From positions 407,990-471,989 of the forward strand of contig CAWFRG010000009.1 in the NCBI GenBank assembly GCA_963818205.1: a stretch of DNA of 64,000 bases. Direction: 5' to 3'. Under the pieces are notes generated by a model. It worked only from the letters and a program-made list of their open reading frames with translations. It did no database searches and had not been told where the DNA came from. The DNA comes from CAVVYV01 sp963818205 (GTDB lineage: Bacteria > Actinomycetota > Thermoleophilia > Solirubrobacterales > 70-9). Shown here piece after piece: positions 26,726 to 35,846 of this stretch. The position numbers and the translations under genes are program-made. Position 1 is the stretch's first letter. Each line of letters begins with the position of its first letter.

Positions 26726-28317
26726 GCGCTCGCCGGCTCGGGGCACTGGCCACCTCCAGCGTGGTTCTACTTGTGCTGGTCGGCTGTGGCGACGCCGGCG
26801 GGGAGGGGAGCGTCGAGATTGGGCCGGCCGCCGTCGTCCCCGCCAACGCCCCCGCGTACTTCGAGGTATCGGTGAGGCCGGAGGGCGGTGCCCGCGATGG
26901 GGCCGAGGCCGCCGCCGGAAAGATCCTCGGCAGCGACGATCCGGGCGAGACCCTGATCTCCCTGATCGAGGAAGCAACCGCCGAGGACGACCCCGGCTTC
27001 GATTGGGACCAGGACATAGCGCCCTGGCTGGGCGAGAAGGTCGGTTTCTTCCCGACCTCGGTCGCGGGCGAGAGCGAGGTCGCCCTGATCGCGGAAACGA
27101 CCGACGCCGAGGCGGCGCTCGAATTCGCCCGCTCACAGGAGGACGTGACCGGGCCCGAGCGCGAGTACCACGGCGCCAGCTTCCAGATCGACTCCAGCGG
27201 CGAGGCCGTTGGGATCGTCGACGACTTCCTCGTCTCAGCAACGCCCAAGGGCTTCAAGCGGGTGGTGGATGCTGCGCAGGGGGACTCGCTTGGCGGCTCC
27301 GATCAGTTCAAGGACTCGATCGGCGATCTTCCCGACGAGCGGCTGGTCACCCTCTACGCGGTCCCACGGGGCTTTCTCGAGGCGATCCCGGAGGAGGAGC
27401 TCGACCGGGAAGGCCGCAACATCTTCCTCAAGGCGATCGGGGAGTCCGCCGACGCCCCGGTGCTCGGGACCGTCACCGCCTCCGCCGAGGACCTCGAGCT
27501 CGAGCTCTCGGCCGCCGGTGGCACGGTGGAGACCGAGCAGAGCAATCTGCTCGCCCAGGTTCCGGGCGAGGCCTGGCTCGCGCTCGGCCTCGGCGACATC
27601 GGGGGCGCGCTTCAGAACGGGCTCGACAGCGTCGAGTCCGCCGAGGTCAAGGGGCTGAGCGGCGAGCAGCTTCGCTCCCAGCTCGACGAGGCGACCGGAC
27701 TCGACCTCGAACAAGTGGCGCGGGCGCTCGGTGCCGGCGTGATCTTCGTCCAGGGCAGCTCGACCCTCGACCTACGAGGCGCCCTGATCATCCAGAGCAG
27801 CGACGAGGCGGTCTCGGCCGAGCTGCTCGACGCGCTGGAGTCGCTGATCACCGCCCAGGTCGGCACCAGCGACCTCAGTGTCACCTCCCTCACCGCGGCG
27901 AGCAGCCCGAGCAGCAGCGAGACGGCCACCGACAGCAGCGAGCAGACCACCCAGGGCGGCTTCCAGGTCGAGTCGAGCGACCTCCCCCAGCCGATTCAGG
28001 TCATCCAGGAGGGGAACAGGATCATCGCCGGCTACGGCGGCGGGATCGTTGGCGAGATCATCAACTCGAGCGGCAAGACCAGCGGGCTCACCGGCACCCC
28101 CGGCTTCGCCGAAGCGGAGGAGGCGGTCGGCTCGCTCGGACTCGATGCCTACCTCTCCTTCCAGCCGATCGTCGAGCTCGCCAAGAACCTGGGTGCCGAG
28201 GATGACCCCGGCTTTCAGAGCGCCAAGCGGTACCTGAACTCACTCGACTTCCTCGCGGTCGGCTCCGGCAACGAGGGCGACCGCGCCCTCGTGCGCCTGG
28301 TGGTCGGGCTGAAGTAG
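26722..28317 (+). CDS. DUF3352-type lipoprotein
   Basis: 531 residues. GTG start overlapping the glmS stop; signal sequence with lipobox LVLVGCGDAG (Cys ~22) predicts a lipid-anchored extracytoplasmic protein. VVPANAPAYFEVSVRPEGG and later GVIFVQGSS and DAYLSFQPIVELAK fit the DUF3352 family of actinobacteria, whose role is unknown. A Ser/Thr-rich stretch near residue 395 (SSPSSSETATDSSEQTTQGG) looks like a flexible linker. Placed in a cell-envelope precursor operon. Confidence 0.8.
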   Translation: MSARRLGALATSSVVLLVLVGCGDAGGEGSVEIGPAAVVPANAPAYFEVSVRPEGGARDGAEAAAGKILGSDDPGETLISLIEEATAEDDPGFDWDQDIAPWLGEKVGFFPTSVAGESEVALIAETTDAEAALEFARSQEDVTGPEREYHGASFQIDSSGEAVGIVDDFLVSATPKGFKRVVDAAQGDSLGGSDQFKDSIGDLPDERLVTLYAVPRGFLEAIPEEELDREGRNIFLKAIGESADAPVLGTVTASAEDLELELSAAGGTVETEQSNLLAQVPGEAWLALGLGDIGGALQNGLDSVESAEVKGLSGEQLRSQLDEATGLDLEQVARALGAGVIFVQGSSTLDLRGALIIQSSDEAVSAELLDALESLITAQVGTSDLSVTSLTAASSPSSSETATDSSEQTTQGGFQVESSDLPQPIQVIQEGNRIIAGYGGGIVGEIINSSGKTSGLTGTPGFAEAEEAVGSLGLDAYLSFQPIVELAKNLGAEDDPGFQSAKRYLNSLDFLAVGSGNEGDRALVRLVVGLK

Positions 28318-28320
28318 TGA

Positions 28321-28381
28321 GATGGGTGATCCCACGACCATGCACGCCTGGATGACGGCCGTGGCATCATCGGCGTCCTCG
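28321..28381 (+). repeat. Half copy of the 6668 inverted-repeat element
   Basis: 28321-28365 matches 6668-6712 at 43 of 45 positions; TCGGCGTCCTCG (28370-28381) also matches after a short gap. The right arm is missing; the acpS coding region begins at the break. The core CCACGACC...GGCCGTGG still forms a hairpin. Confidence 0.8.
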
Positions 28382-28732
28382 ATGGCTCCCGGCGTCGGCA
28401 TCGACCTGATCGAGATCGAGCGGATCGAGCGCGCCCTCGAGCGTCGCCCCGGGCTGGCCGAGCGGCTCTTCACCCCGGGCGAGATCGCCTACGCGGCCGC
28501 TCGGGCCCGTCCCGGCCGCCACCTCGCCGCCCGCTTCGCCGCGAAGGAGGCGGTGATCAAGGCGCTGGGCACGCCGGTGGCGCCGGGCGAGATCGAGGTC
28601 GAGGCCGGCGAGCCTCCCCGGGTGAAGCTTCACGGCCGCGCCGCCGATCTCGCCGGCGACCGCGAGATCTCGATCTCGCTCACCCACTCGCGCGAGACCG
28701 CGGCGGCTGTCGCTCTCTGCGAACGCGGCTGA
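28382..28732 (+). CDS. acpS: Holo-[acyl-carrier-protein] synthase
   Basis: Transfers 4'-phosphopantetheine from CoA to ACP. 116 residues from ATG 28382: APGVGIDLIEIERIERAL (Mg Asp), RLFTPGEIAYA, HLAARFAAKEAVIKALG (Glu/Lys signature) and ISLTHSRETAAAVAL. The frame extends to ATG 28322, but those 20 codons are the mobile-type repeat and not family sequence. Some transcripts may therefore start inside a repeat-derived region. Confidence 0.92.
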   Translation: MAPGVGIDLIEIERIERALERRPGLAERLFTPGEIAYAAARARPGRHLAARFAAKEAVIKALGTPVAPGEIEVEAGEPPRVKLHGRAADLAGDREISISLTHSRETAAAVALCERG

Positions 28733-28767
28733 CCGGCGACCGCTCAGATCACGGTTAGGCTGGCCAG

Positions 28768-30276
28768 ATGGAGCCGTGGATGACGCCCGTGCTTACCGCA
28801 GAGGAAATGCGGGCTGTCGATTCCTGGGCGATCCAGGAGCAGGGTGTTCCGTCGCTGGAGCTGATGGAGACCGCCGGAAGAGCGGTCGCCGACGCCGCCG
28901 CGGAGCTCGGCCGCTCCGGCCGCGCGGTGATCGTCTGCGGCAAGGGCAACAACGGTGGCGATGGCCTCGTCGCGGCGCGGGCCCTGGCGGAGATGGGCTT
29001 CGAGTCGGATGCGCTGCTGCTTGCGCAGCCCAGCGATCTCTCCGGCGACGCCCAGCGGAACCTGGAGCGGTTTCCGAACGCCCGCACCGTCGAGCCGCCC
29101 GAGATCGCCGGGGCGCTCGACCGCGCCGGGGTGGTGGTGGACGCGATCTTCGGCACCGGATTCGCCGGCGCGCCCCGCGACCCGGCGGCCTCGGCGATCA
29201 ACGCGATCAACGCCTCGCCGGCCCCGGTGGTCGCCACCGACGTCGCCTCCGGGGTCAACGCCTCCACCGGGGAGGTCGAGGGCTCCGCGGTCGAGGCCGA
29301 CGTCACGCTCACCCTTCACTCGCCGAAGCTCGGCCACTGGATCGCGCCCGGCAAGAACCACACCGGCGAGCTCCGGGTCGCCCCGATCGGGATTCCGGGC
29401 GGCGCCCCCACCGGGGCCTCCGCCGGCCTGATCACGCCGGAGGTGCTGGCGCTGGCGCCGCACCGCGGGGCCGGATCGACCAAGTTCAGCTCCGGGCAGG
29501 TCGTCGTCGTCGGCGGCTCGCGCGGGCTCACGGGAGCGGTCTGCATGTCGTCGCTCGCCGCGATTCGCAGCGGCGCCGGCTACGCGACCGTCGCCGTCCC
29601 CGCTGACCTGGAGCACATCTTCGAGGTGAAGCTGACCGAGGTGATGTCGGTCGGCTGCGCCAGTCGCGAGGGACGGCTGCGGCGCGCCGCCTCCGAGCAG
29701 GTGCTCGCGGTCTGCGAGCGAGCCGCGGTTGTCGTGCTCGGCCCGGGGATCGGGCGCGAGGACGGCACCCGCGATCTCGTCCGCGAGCTCGCCCAGAGGA
29801 TCGAGAAGCCGTTGGTGATCGACGCCGACGGGCTCAACGCCCACGCCAAGCGCCTGGAGTCGCTCGCCGAGCGCGACTGGCCGACCGTGCTCACCCCGCA
29901 CGAGGGGGAGCTCGGCCGGCTGCTCGACGTCGACTCGGAGAAGGTGAAGTCGAAGCGGCTGGCCAGCGCGCGGGAGGCCGCCTCCCTCAGCGGAGCGATT
30001 GTGGTGCTGAAGGGCGATGACACGATCGTCACCGACGGCGAGCGCGTTGCCGTCAACCAGGTCTCGAGCCCGAGCCTGGCTACCGCCGGCACCGGCGACG
30101 TGCTCTCGGGTATGACCGCGGCCCTGATCGCCCGGGGCCTCGACCCCTTCACCGGCACCTGCGCGGCGGTGATCGCGCACACGCGCGCGGGCCGCGTCGC
30201 CGCGGATCGGGTCGGAACCGACTCGGTGATCGCCGGCGACGTGATCGACTCGATCCCGGCCGGCCTCGCCCGGTGA
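28768..30276 (+). CDS. nnr: Bifunctional NAD(P)H-hydrate epimerase / ADP-dependent dehydratase
   Basis: Repairs hydrated NAD(P)H. The N-terminal YjeF domain has GRAVIVCGKGNNGGDGLVAA and DAIFGTGFAG; the C-terminal ribokinase-like CARKD domain has GSTKFSSGQVVVVGGSRGLT, VLGPGIGRED and the NQVSSPSLATAGTGDVLSG phosphate loop with catalytic Asp. ATG 28768 follows TAGGCT by 6 nt (leaderless pattern); ATG 28780 has GGAG 6 nt upstream, so both starts are plausible. Confidence 0.93.
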   Translation: MEPWMTPVLTAEEMRAVDSWAIQEQGVPSLELMETAGRAVADAAAELGRSGRAVIVCGKGNNGGDGLVAARALAEMGFESDALLLAQPSDLSGDAQRNLERFPNARTVEPPEIAGALDRAGVVVDAIFGTGFAGAPRDPAASAINAINASPAPVVATDVASGVNASTGEVEGSAVEADVTLTLHSPKLGHWIAPGKNHTGELRVAPIGIPGGAPTGASAGLITPEVLALAPHRGAGSTKFSSGQVVVVGGSRGLTGAVCMSSLAAIRSGAGYATVAVPADLEHIFEVKLTEVMSVGCASREGRLRRAASEQVLAVCERAAVVVLGPGIGREDGTRDLVRELAQRIEKPLVIDADGLNAHAKRLESLAERDWPTVLTPHEGELGRLLDVDSEKVKSKRLASAREAASLSGAIVVLKGDDTIVTDGERVAVNQVSSPSLATAGTGDVLSGMTAALIARGLDPFTGTCAAVIAHTRAGRVAADRVGTDSVIAGDVIDSIPAGLAR

Positions 30277-30283
30277 GCCCCTG

Positions 30284-31418
30284 ATGTCCGCCGGCGGGGG
30301 AGACATCCGGCGGGCGCTCGCCCGGGTCGACGTCGGCGCCGTCGAGCGCAACTGCCGCTCGTTGAAAGAGCGGGTCGGGGCGGAGACCGAGCTCTGCGCG
30401 GTGGTCAAGGCCGACGGTTACGGGCACGGCGCCGCCGCCTGTGCCGCCGCGGCGATCCGCGGCGGCGCCGGCCGGCTCGGGGTTGCGACCGCCGACGAGG
30501 CGGAGGAGCTGCGCCTCCACTTTCCGGAGGTCCCGATCCTGGTCCTGGGCGCGCTCACCGATGCCGAGCTTCGAACGGCGATCGCCGCCGGCGCCGATAT
30601 CGCCCTCTGGCGTGAGGGGTTCCGCAAGCTCTGCGCGCGGCTCGCCGGCGAGCGCGGGGTCAAGGTCCGGGTCCACCTCAAGCACGACAGCGGCATGGGC
30701 CGCCTCGGCGAGCGCGACCCGGCCCGGCTGATCGAGCTCGCCCGGGCCTGCGCGGCGGACCCCGGCCTGGAGATCGCCGGGGTCTGGACCCACTTTGCGA
30801 CCGCCGACGAGCGGGGCGACTCCTATCTCGGCGAGCAGCTCGAGGCCTTCCGACCGGTCGCCGAGGCGGTGCGCGAGATCGCCCCCGGCTGCACGGTGCA
30901 CGCCGCCAACAGCGCCGCGACCATCCGCGATCCCGCCGCCCATTTCGACATGGTCCGCTGCGGGATCGCCGTCTACGGCCTCGATCCATTCGGCGAGGAT
31001 CCCGCGGCGCAGGGTCTCGAGCCGGCGCTCGAGCTGCGCTCCTACGTCGCCGACGTGAAGCGCTTCGAGCGGGGGGCGAGCGCGGGATACGGCCGCCGCT
31101 GGCGGGCGCCCGAGGACACCTGGGTGGGGGTGCTTCCGATCGGCTACGGCGACGGCGTTCGCCGCGGGCTCACCAACAACGCCGAGGTGCTGGTCGCGGG
31201 CCACCGCTACCCCCTGGTGGGCACCGTCTCGATGGACAACATCACCATCGACCTCGGCCCGGACACCGAGGTCGAGCCCGGGCGCCGAGGCGGTGCTGAT
31301 CGGCCCCCAGGACGGCGACCGGATCCTCGCCGAGGAGCTCGCGGCCCGCCTCGACACGATCAACTACGAGATCACCTGCGGGATCTCCAGCCGGGTGCCC
31401 CGCCGGCACGAGGGATGA
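30284..31418 (+). CDS. alr: Alanine racemase, one frameshift
   Basis: PLP enzyme making D-Ala for peptidoglycan. RALARVDVGAVERNCRSL, CAVVKADGYGHGA (PLP Lys), HLKHDSGMGRLGE, NSAATIR, MVRCGIAVYGLDPFG, GYGRRWRAP (second catalytic Tyr region) and VSMDNITIDLG are present. One extra G near 31282 (CCCGGGCGCC) shifts the frame; the restored end reads GAEAVLIGPQDGDRI...YEITCGISSRVPRRHEG and stops at 31418, overlapping the next ATG. Confidence 0.92.
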
Positions 31419-32842
31419 GCGGAGTGTCGCTGGAGGAGCGGCTCGTCGCGGCTCCTTCGATCGGCGTCGCCCGCCGGGCGCTGGAGGGAGCGGGGGAGGC
31501 CTGGGTCGTCGGCGGGGCGATTCGGAATGCACTGCTCGGCGAGCCGGTCACCGACGCCGACCTCGCGGTCGTTCCCGGCGAGGAGGAGCGCGCCGCCCGC
31601 AAGATCGCCAGGGCCGCCGACGGTCCCGCCTTCGCGCTCTCCGAACGGCACGCAACCTGGCGGGCGATCTCGGCCGATGGCTGGCACGTCGACGTCGCCG
31701 CCCTCCGCGCGGAGACGATCAGCGACGACCTCGCCGCCCGCGACTTCACCGTCAACGCGATCGCGATCCCGCTCCCCGGCGGCGACCCGATCGACCCGAC
31801 CGGGGGACTCGCCGACGCCGAGTCGCGCCGGCTTCGGGCCGCATCCGAGCGGGTCTTCGAGGAGGATCCGCTCCGCCTCCTGCGTGCGGTCCGGATCGCC
31901 GCCCGCCACGACCTGCGGATCACAGACGAGACGGCCGCTCTCGCCCGGGCGGCTGCCCCGCACGCCGCCGACCCCGCCGGGGAGCGCCAGTTCGCCGAGC
32001 TCCGCGGGATCGTCGGCGGGCCGCGGCCGCTGGAGGCGCTCCGGCTGATGGACGAGCTCGAGCTCACCGCCGTCGTCCTCCCCGAGCTCGAGGCCCTCCG
32101 CGGAGTGATCCAGAACCCCAACCACCATCTCGACGTGCTCGGCCACACCCTCAAGGTGCTGGAGGAGTGGCTGGCGATCGAGTCCGACCTACCCGCCTTC
32201 GCCGGCGATCTCGCCGAGGCGACGGCCGGCTTCCTCGCCGAGCCGCTCGCCGACGAGCTCAGCCGCAGCGAGGCGCTCCGGTTCGGAGCCCTCTTCCATG
32301 ACCTGGGAAAGCCCGAGACCCGGGCCGAGAGCGGTAGCTACGTCACCTTCATCGGCCACGATCAGATCGGCGCCCGGATCACCGCCGAGATCTGCCGCCG
32401 GCTGCGCACCAGCCGGCGGCTCAGCACCCACCTGCAGGGCCTCGCCCTCCACCACCTGCGCCTCGGCTTCCTGATCCACCAGCGCCCCCTCTCCCGGCGC
32501 ACGGTCTACGAGTATCTGCGGGCCACCGAGCCGGTTGGCGCGGACGTCACCCTGCTGAGCGCGGCCGACCGGCTGGCGGCGCGAGGGAGCGGCCCGATCG
32601 CCGGGCCCGAGATGATCGAGGCCCATCTGGAGCTGGCCCGCGAGATGCTCGCCGAAGCGATCGCCTGGCACCGCGAGGGGCCGCCGGCCCCGCCGCTGAG
32701 CGGCGACGAGCTCTCCTCGGAGCTCGGCGTGGCTCCCGGGCCCGAGATGGGCAGGCTGCTCGAGGAGCTCAGGGCGGCGACCTTCGCCGGCGAGATCACC
32801 GATCGCGCTCAGGCACTGGAGCTGGCCCGGGAGCTGCGCTAG
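31415..32842 (+). CDS. cca: CCA tRNA nucleotidyltransferase / poly(A) polymerase-like protein with HD domain
   Basis: Class II nucleotidyltransferase, 475 residues. The head domain has WVVGGAIRNALLGEPVTDAD (GG...DxD) and LAARDFTVNAIAIPL, then DPTGGLADAESRRLR and EEDPLRLLRAVRIAARH (neck). A C-terminal HD phosphohydrolase region (LFHDLGKPETR ... FIGHDQIGA) follows. Likely adds or repairs tRNA CCA ends. Starts inside the alr stop (ATGA), the last gene of the long 22.1-32.8 kb unit. Confidence 0.88.
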   Translation: MSGVSLEERLVAAPSIGVARRALEGAGEAWVVGGAIRNALLGEPVTDADLAVVPGEEERAARKIARAADGPAFALSERHATWRAISADGWHVDVAALRAETISDDLAARDFTVNAIAIPLPGGDPIDPTGGLADAESRRLRAASERVFEEDPLRLLRAVRIAARHDLRITDETAALARAAAPHAADPAGERQFAELRGIVGGPRPLEALRLMDELELTAVVLPELEALRGVIQNPNHHLDVLGHTLKVLEEWLAIESDLPAFAGDLAEATAGFLAEPLADELSRSEALRFGALFHDLGKPETRAESGSYVTFIGHDQIGARITAEICRRLRTSRRLSTHLQGLALHHLRLGFLIHQRPLSRRTVYEYLRATEPVGADVTLLSAADRLAARGSGPIAGPEMIEAHLELAREMLAEAIAWHREGPPAPPLSGDELSSELGVAPGPEMGRLLEELRAATFAGEITDRAQALELARELR

Positions 32843-32921
32843 CCACCTGTCCACTGTCCAGATTGGCGCCACCCGTACCCATATCCTCCTTCGAGGCGCT
32901 TTCACGGGTACGAAACCAATA

Positions 32922-32965
32922 TGCGAGGGCGCTCCGCAGGCGTAGCCGAGGAGCGACCCGTTAAA
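32922..32965 (+). repeat. Palindromic repeat copy B
   Basis: 44-nt unit TGCGAGGGCGCTCCG...GGAGCGACCCGTTAAA. Against copy A, base 9 of the unit changes C to G while its pairing partner in the right arm changes G to C, a compensatory pair. It lies between cca and a secreted-protein gene. Confidence 0.75.
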
Positions 32966-32979
32966 GGAAGGGATTTGAG

Positions 32980-33500
32980 ATGAAGAAGCTGCTTGGCGCT
33001 GCCGCCGTCTGCGCGTTGGCGGTCGGCCTGGTCGCCGCGCCCGGCGCGGGCGCGGTCAAGGCGACGAAGCAGGTGGGCGGCACGGTGACCGTGTCAGCCA
33101 CGCCGACCACGATCGACCCGACCACCACCGCCGTGAACGTCACGGGGAATGTGCATGGCGAACAGCAGCTGCCGCAAGAATCGAACGGTGACATTTCGCC
33201 TACGTGACCGGCGGCGTCGCTGGTCCGAACGTGACGACGACACCAACGCCGTAGTCACCGGGCCGAACGGCGACTTCAGCGCCACGCTGCCGCCGCCGTC
33301 TACCGCCCGTGGACGGGACCGCCCAGGTCCGCGCAACGGTTCTGAGACGCTGCGCACCAAGGTGGTCAAGGGCAAGAAGAAGGGCGCCGGCAAGGGCAAG
33401 AAGAAGGGCGCCGTCAAGAAGCGCAAGTTCAACTGCCTGCAGGGCAGCGGCGACAGCAACGTCCTCACGACGAGCGACGGCAATTCCGTAGCCGCGAGAC
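32980..33500 (+). pseudogene. Secreted Lys/Arg-rich protein, frame broken at least twice
   Basis: ATG 32980 gives a clear signal peptide (KKLLGAAAVCALAVGLVAAP, cleaved near AGA) and a beta-rich start (GGTVTVSATPTTIDPTTTAV). After NVTGNV the frame changes (SSCRKNRTVTF), changes again near 33215, and continues as GPNGDFSATLPPP, then KGKKKGAGKGKKKGAVKKRK. It looks like the same kind of small secreted protein as 36802-37228. Either two indel errors or a real pseudogene; exact 3' end uncertain, before the hairpin at 33515. Confidence 0.5.
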
Positions 33501-33514
33501 CTGCATCGACGTCC

Positions 33515-33545
33515 GAGCGGCCCGCCTACCGGCGGGCCGCTCTGC
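33515..33545 (+). terminator. Strong 12-bp hairpin, probable terminator
   Basis: GAGCGGCCCGCC-tacc-GGCGGGCCGCTC is a perfect 12-bp stem. Only a weak T-rich tail follows (TCTGCGTTCC). Placed between the secreted-protein gene and the HIT gene, which has its own TAGCCT box at 33571-33576. Confidence 0.55.
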
Positions 33546-33585
33546 GTTCCGGCGGCGGATCCGCAAGAGATAGCCTGCGCGGCCA

Positions 33586-33999
33586 GTGAACCGGCCCGAG
33601 GACTGCCTCTTCTGCGGGATCGTCGCGGGCACGATCCCGAGCCAGACGGTCGACTCCGACGAGCGGACGATCTCCTTCATGGACATCAACCCCGCCACCC
33701 GCGGGCACGCCCTGGTCGTCCCCAAGCGGCACTCGACCGACCTGATGGACGTCCACGACGAGGACCTGACCGCCTCGATCGCGGCGGCCCGGCGACTCGC
33801 CCGGCGAATGGACGAGGTGCTGAAGCCCGATGGCTTCAACGTCCTCAATGCCTCCCGGCCGGCGGCCTGGCAGACGGTCTTCCACTTCCATCTCCATGTG
33901 ATCCCGCGCTACGAGGGCGACCCGCTGAAGCTGCCCTGGATCCCCCGCGGCGGCGACGAGGACGAGATCGCGGCGATCGCGGAGGAGCTGAGGACGTGA
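33586..33999 (+). CDS. HIT family hydrolase
   Basis: 137 residues, GTG start. CLFCGIVAGTIPSQTV, FMDINPATRGHALVVPKRH, GFNVLNASRPAAWQTVFHFHLHVIPRYEG: the histidine triad reads HFHLHVIP (HxHxHxx). Probably an adenosine phosphoramidase or dinucleotide hydrolase. Overlaps the following gene by 4 bp. Confidence 0.93.
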   Translation: MNRPEDCLFCGIVAGTIPSQTVDSDERTISFMDINPATRGHALVVPKRHSTDLMDVHDEDLTASIAAARRLARRMDEVLKPDGFNVLNASRPAAWQTVFHFHLHVIPRYEGDPLKLPWIPRGGDEDEIAAIAEELRT

Positions 34000-34779
34000 G
34001 CGACCGGCCCGTCCGCCTGGAGCGGGAGGGGAACCTCGCGGTGATGGTCCTCGACAGCCCGCCGCTCAACCTCTTCGGCCAGGAGGTCTTCCGCGCCCTG
34101 GTCGAGTGCATCGACGAGGTCGCCGATTCGGACGCGCGGGCGCTGCGTTTACCGGGCGGAGGGGGACCTGTTCACCGGCGGCGCCGACGTCAACGACTTC
34201 AACCGGGTCGTCGAGGAGGGCGGCGCCCACGAGTCCTTCGGCTCGCTGCTGATCGCCCCCCACAAGCTCGAGCAGCTCCAGATCCCCACCCTCGCCCTGG
34301 TCCACGGGCTCTGCCTCACCGCCGGACTCGAGACCTCGCTCGCCTGCGACATGATCTGGGCCGACGAGTCGGCCCAGTTCGGCCTGGTCGAGGCGGTGGT
34401 CGGGCTCACCCCCGGCGCCGGGGGCACCCAGCGGATGGCCGAGCGAGCTGGGCCGGCGAGGGCGGCGGAGTTCGTGATGAGCGGCGGGCTCTACGACGCG
34501 GCGACGATGGAGCGCTGGAATGTGATCAACCGGGTCCTCCCGGACGACCAGCTGCTGGAGAAGGGGATGAGGTTCGCTCAGCGGCTCGCCGACGGCCCGA
34601 CCGTCGCCCACGCGGCGACCAAGCGGATCATCCGCGCCTACCGGGCGGGCGGCGTCGACGAGGCCGACCGGGTGACCCCCGAGCAGTTCGCCGAGCTCTT
34701 CGCCTCCGAGGACCTCCAGGGAGCGGTGAAGAGCTTCCTCGAAGAGGGCCCCGGCAAGGCGACGTTCAAGGGGCGCTAG
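33996..34779 (+). CDS. Enoyl-CoA hydratase/isomerase family protein, one frameshift
   Basis: Crotonase-fold protein. N-terminal part VRLEREGNLAVMVLDSPPLNLF, then after an extra base near 34147 the frame continues AEGDLFTGGADVNDFNRVVE (oxyanion-hole GGADV), LCLTAGLETSLACDMIWADE, FGLVEAVVGLTPGAGGTQRM (catalytic Glu region). About 260 residues restored, a normal length. The specific acyl-CoA substrate is not deducible. Confidence 0.85.
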
Positions 34780-34790
34780 CCGCCACCCCT

Positions 34791-35249
34791 TCAACGCTTA
34801 GGTAGCGACCCCCTGCTCGCCGGCTCGGGCGGGAGCGCGCAGGCAGGCGTGCCTCCGGGCAGCCGGTACCGGTTGCGCGCGACTAGCCGGTAAACCTTCG
34901 CCGCCATCCACGAGATCCCCGGCAGCAGGACGATGCGGCCGATGATCCTCCAGATCCGTCCAGCGGTGTTCAACGTCGCGGCGATCGCCTCGTGCCCCGA
35001 GCGGACCGTGCCGTCGATCTGAACCCACTGCACGGCATCGGCCGCCTGCTCCTCGGTTATTCCCAGCTCGGCCAGATCGGTGAACTGCCAGGCGACGATC
35101 TCTGCATCCGGCCCGATCCTCTCGAGGACGCGGGCACAGCTCGTACAGAATGCGCAGTCCCCGTCGTAGACGAGTACCGGACGCTCTCGACGGCTCACAC
35201 GCACATTCTTGCCCCGCGCTACGGCCCGCTTTTCGGTGCGGCGGGCCAT
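34791..35249 (-). CDS. DCC family (DUF393) thiol-disulfide oxidoreductase-like protein
   Basis: About 152 residues from ATG 35249, directly after the TetR gene stop. PVLVYDGDCAFCTSCARVLE holds the DxxCxxC motif of the family; a hydrophobic stretch IIGRIVLLPGISWMAAKVYRLVARNRYRL closes it. Proposed redox function, experimentally poorly defined. Same strand as, and 1 bp from, the TetR regulator, so probably one operon. Confidence 0.8.
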   Translation of the reverse strand: MARRTEKRAVARGKNVRVSRRERPVLVYDGDCAFCTSCARVLERIGPDAEIVAWQFTDLAELGITEEQAADAVQWVQIDGTVRSGHEAIAATLNTAGRIWRIIGRIVLLPGISWMAAKVYRLVARNRYRLPGGTPACALPPEPASRGSLPKR

Positions 35250-35250
35250 G

Positions 35251-35811
35251 TCAGTCCCACGATTCGCTGAGCAGTCGATCGACCGCGAGTTGCAGCACCT
35301 GGGACCGGGTGGTGTCACCGTGCTGCGCTGCGATGAAGTAGCTGCCGATCAGCAGCGAGTAGGCCAGCATGCTGCGGGCCTCGACATCGTTCTCGTCCAC
35401 GCAGAACTGCCCGAACAGTGAGCGCAGCCACTCCATGCGCCGGTTGTCGACCCGGTCCAGTCGCTCGGCGACGTCACTGTCGCGGCGCGACCAGTCCCGG
35501 AGTGCCAGCTCCACGCGAAAATCGGCCGACGGGGCCAAATCGAAGAGCTCCTGCAACTTGGCTCGCGGGTCGGCCGGCTGGCTGTCGACGCGCGCGATGA
35601 CCTCCTCGGTCCCGGCCTTCTCCCAGGTGTCGAGCATCTCCTCGAGCAGCGCCTGGCGATCCTTGAAGTGCCAGTAGAAGCCACCCTTGGTGACGCCGAG
35701 CGCCTCCGCCAGCGACTCGATCCGGACGGCGTCCGGGCCGCCGGCGGCGAGGGCCCGCAGCCCCTGATCGATCCACCTGCTGCGAGGTGTGCGGGTAAGG
35801 GCCATCGTCAA
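35251..35811 (-). CDS. TetR/AcrR family transcriptional regulator
   Basis: 186 residues. The N-terminal helix-turn-helix reads VRIESLAEALGVTKGGFYWHFKDRQALLEEML, the TetR signature; the C-terminal ligand domain is not diagnostic. It is divergent from the 35847 gene and a perfect palindrome (35817-35830) sits between them, so it probably represses both itself and that gene. Confidence 0.9.
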   Translation of the reverse strand: MTMALTRTPRSRWIDQGLRALAAGGPDAVRIESLAEALGVTKGGFYWHFKDRQALLEEMLDTWEKAGTEEVIARVDSQPADPRAKLQELFDLAPSADFRVELALRDWSRRDSDVAERLDRVDNRRMEWLRSLFGQFCVDENDVEARSMLAYSLLIGSYFIAAQHGDTTRSQVLQLAVDRLLSESWD

Positions 35812-35816
35812 TCTCT

Positions 35817-35830
35817 ATACGGTACCGTAT
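35817..35830. promoter_or_regulatory. Probable TetR operator
   Basis: ATACGGTACCGTAT is a perfect 14-bp palindrome located 6 bp from the TetR start and 17 bp before the divergent ATG. Position and symmetry fit a dimer-binding operator. Confidence 0.65.
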
Positions 35831-35846
35831 GGATGGAGGTCCACGA

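Noticed and set aside
25382..27241. 619-codon minus-strand frame opposite glmS
   Set aside because: Antisense shadow of glmS and the DUF3352 gene, typical of high-GC codon bias.
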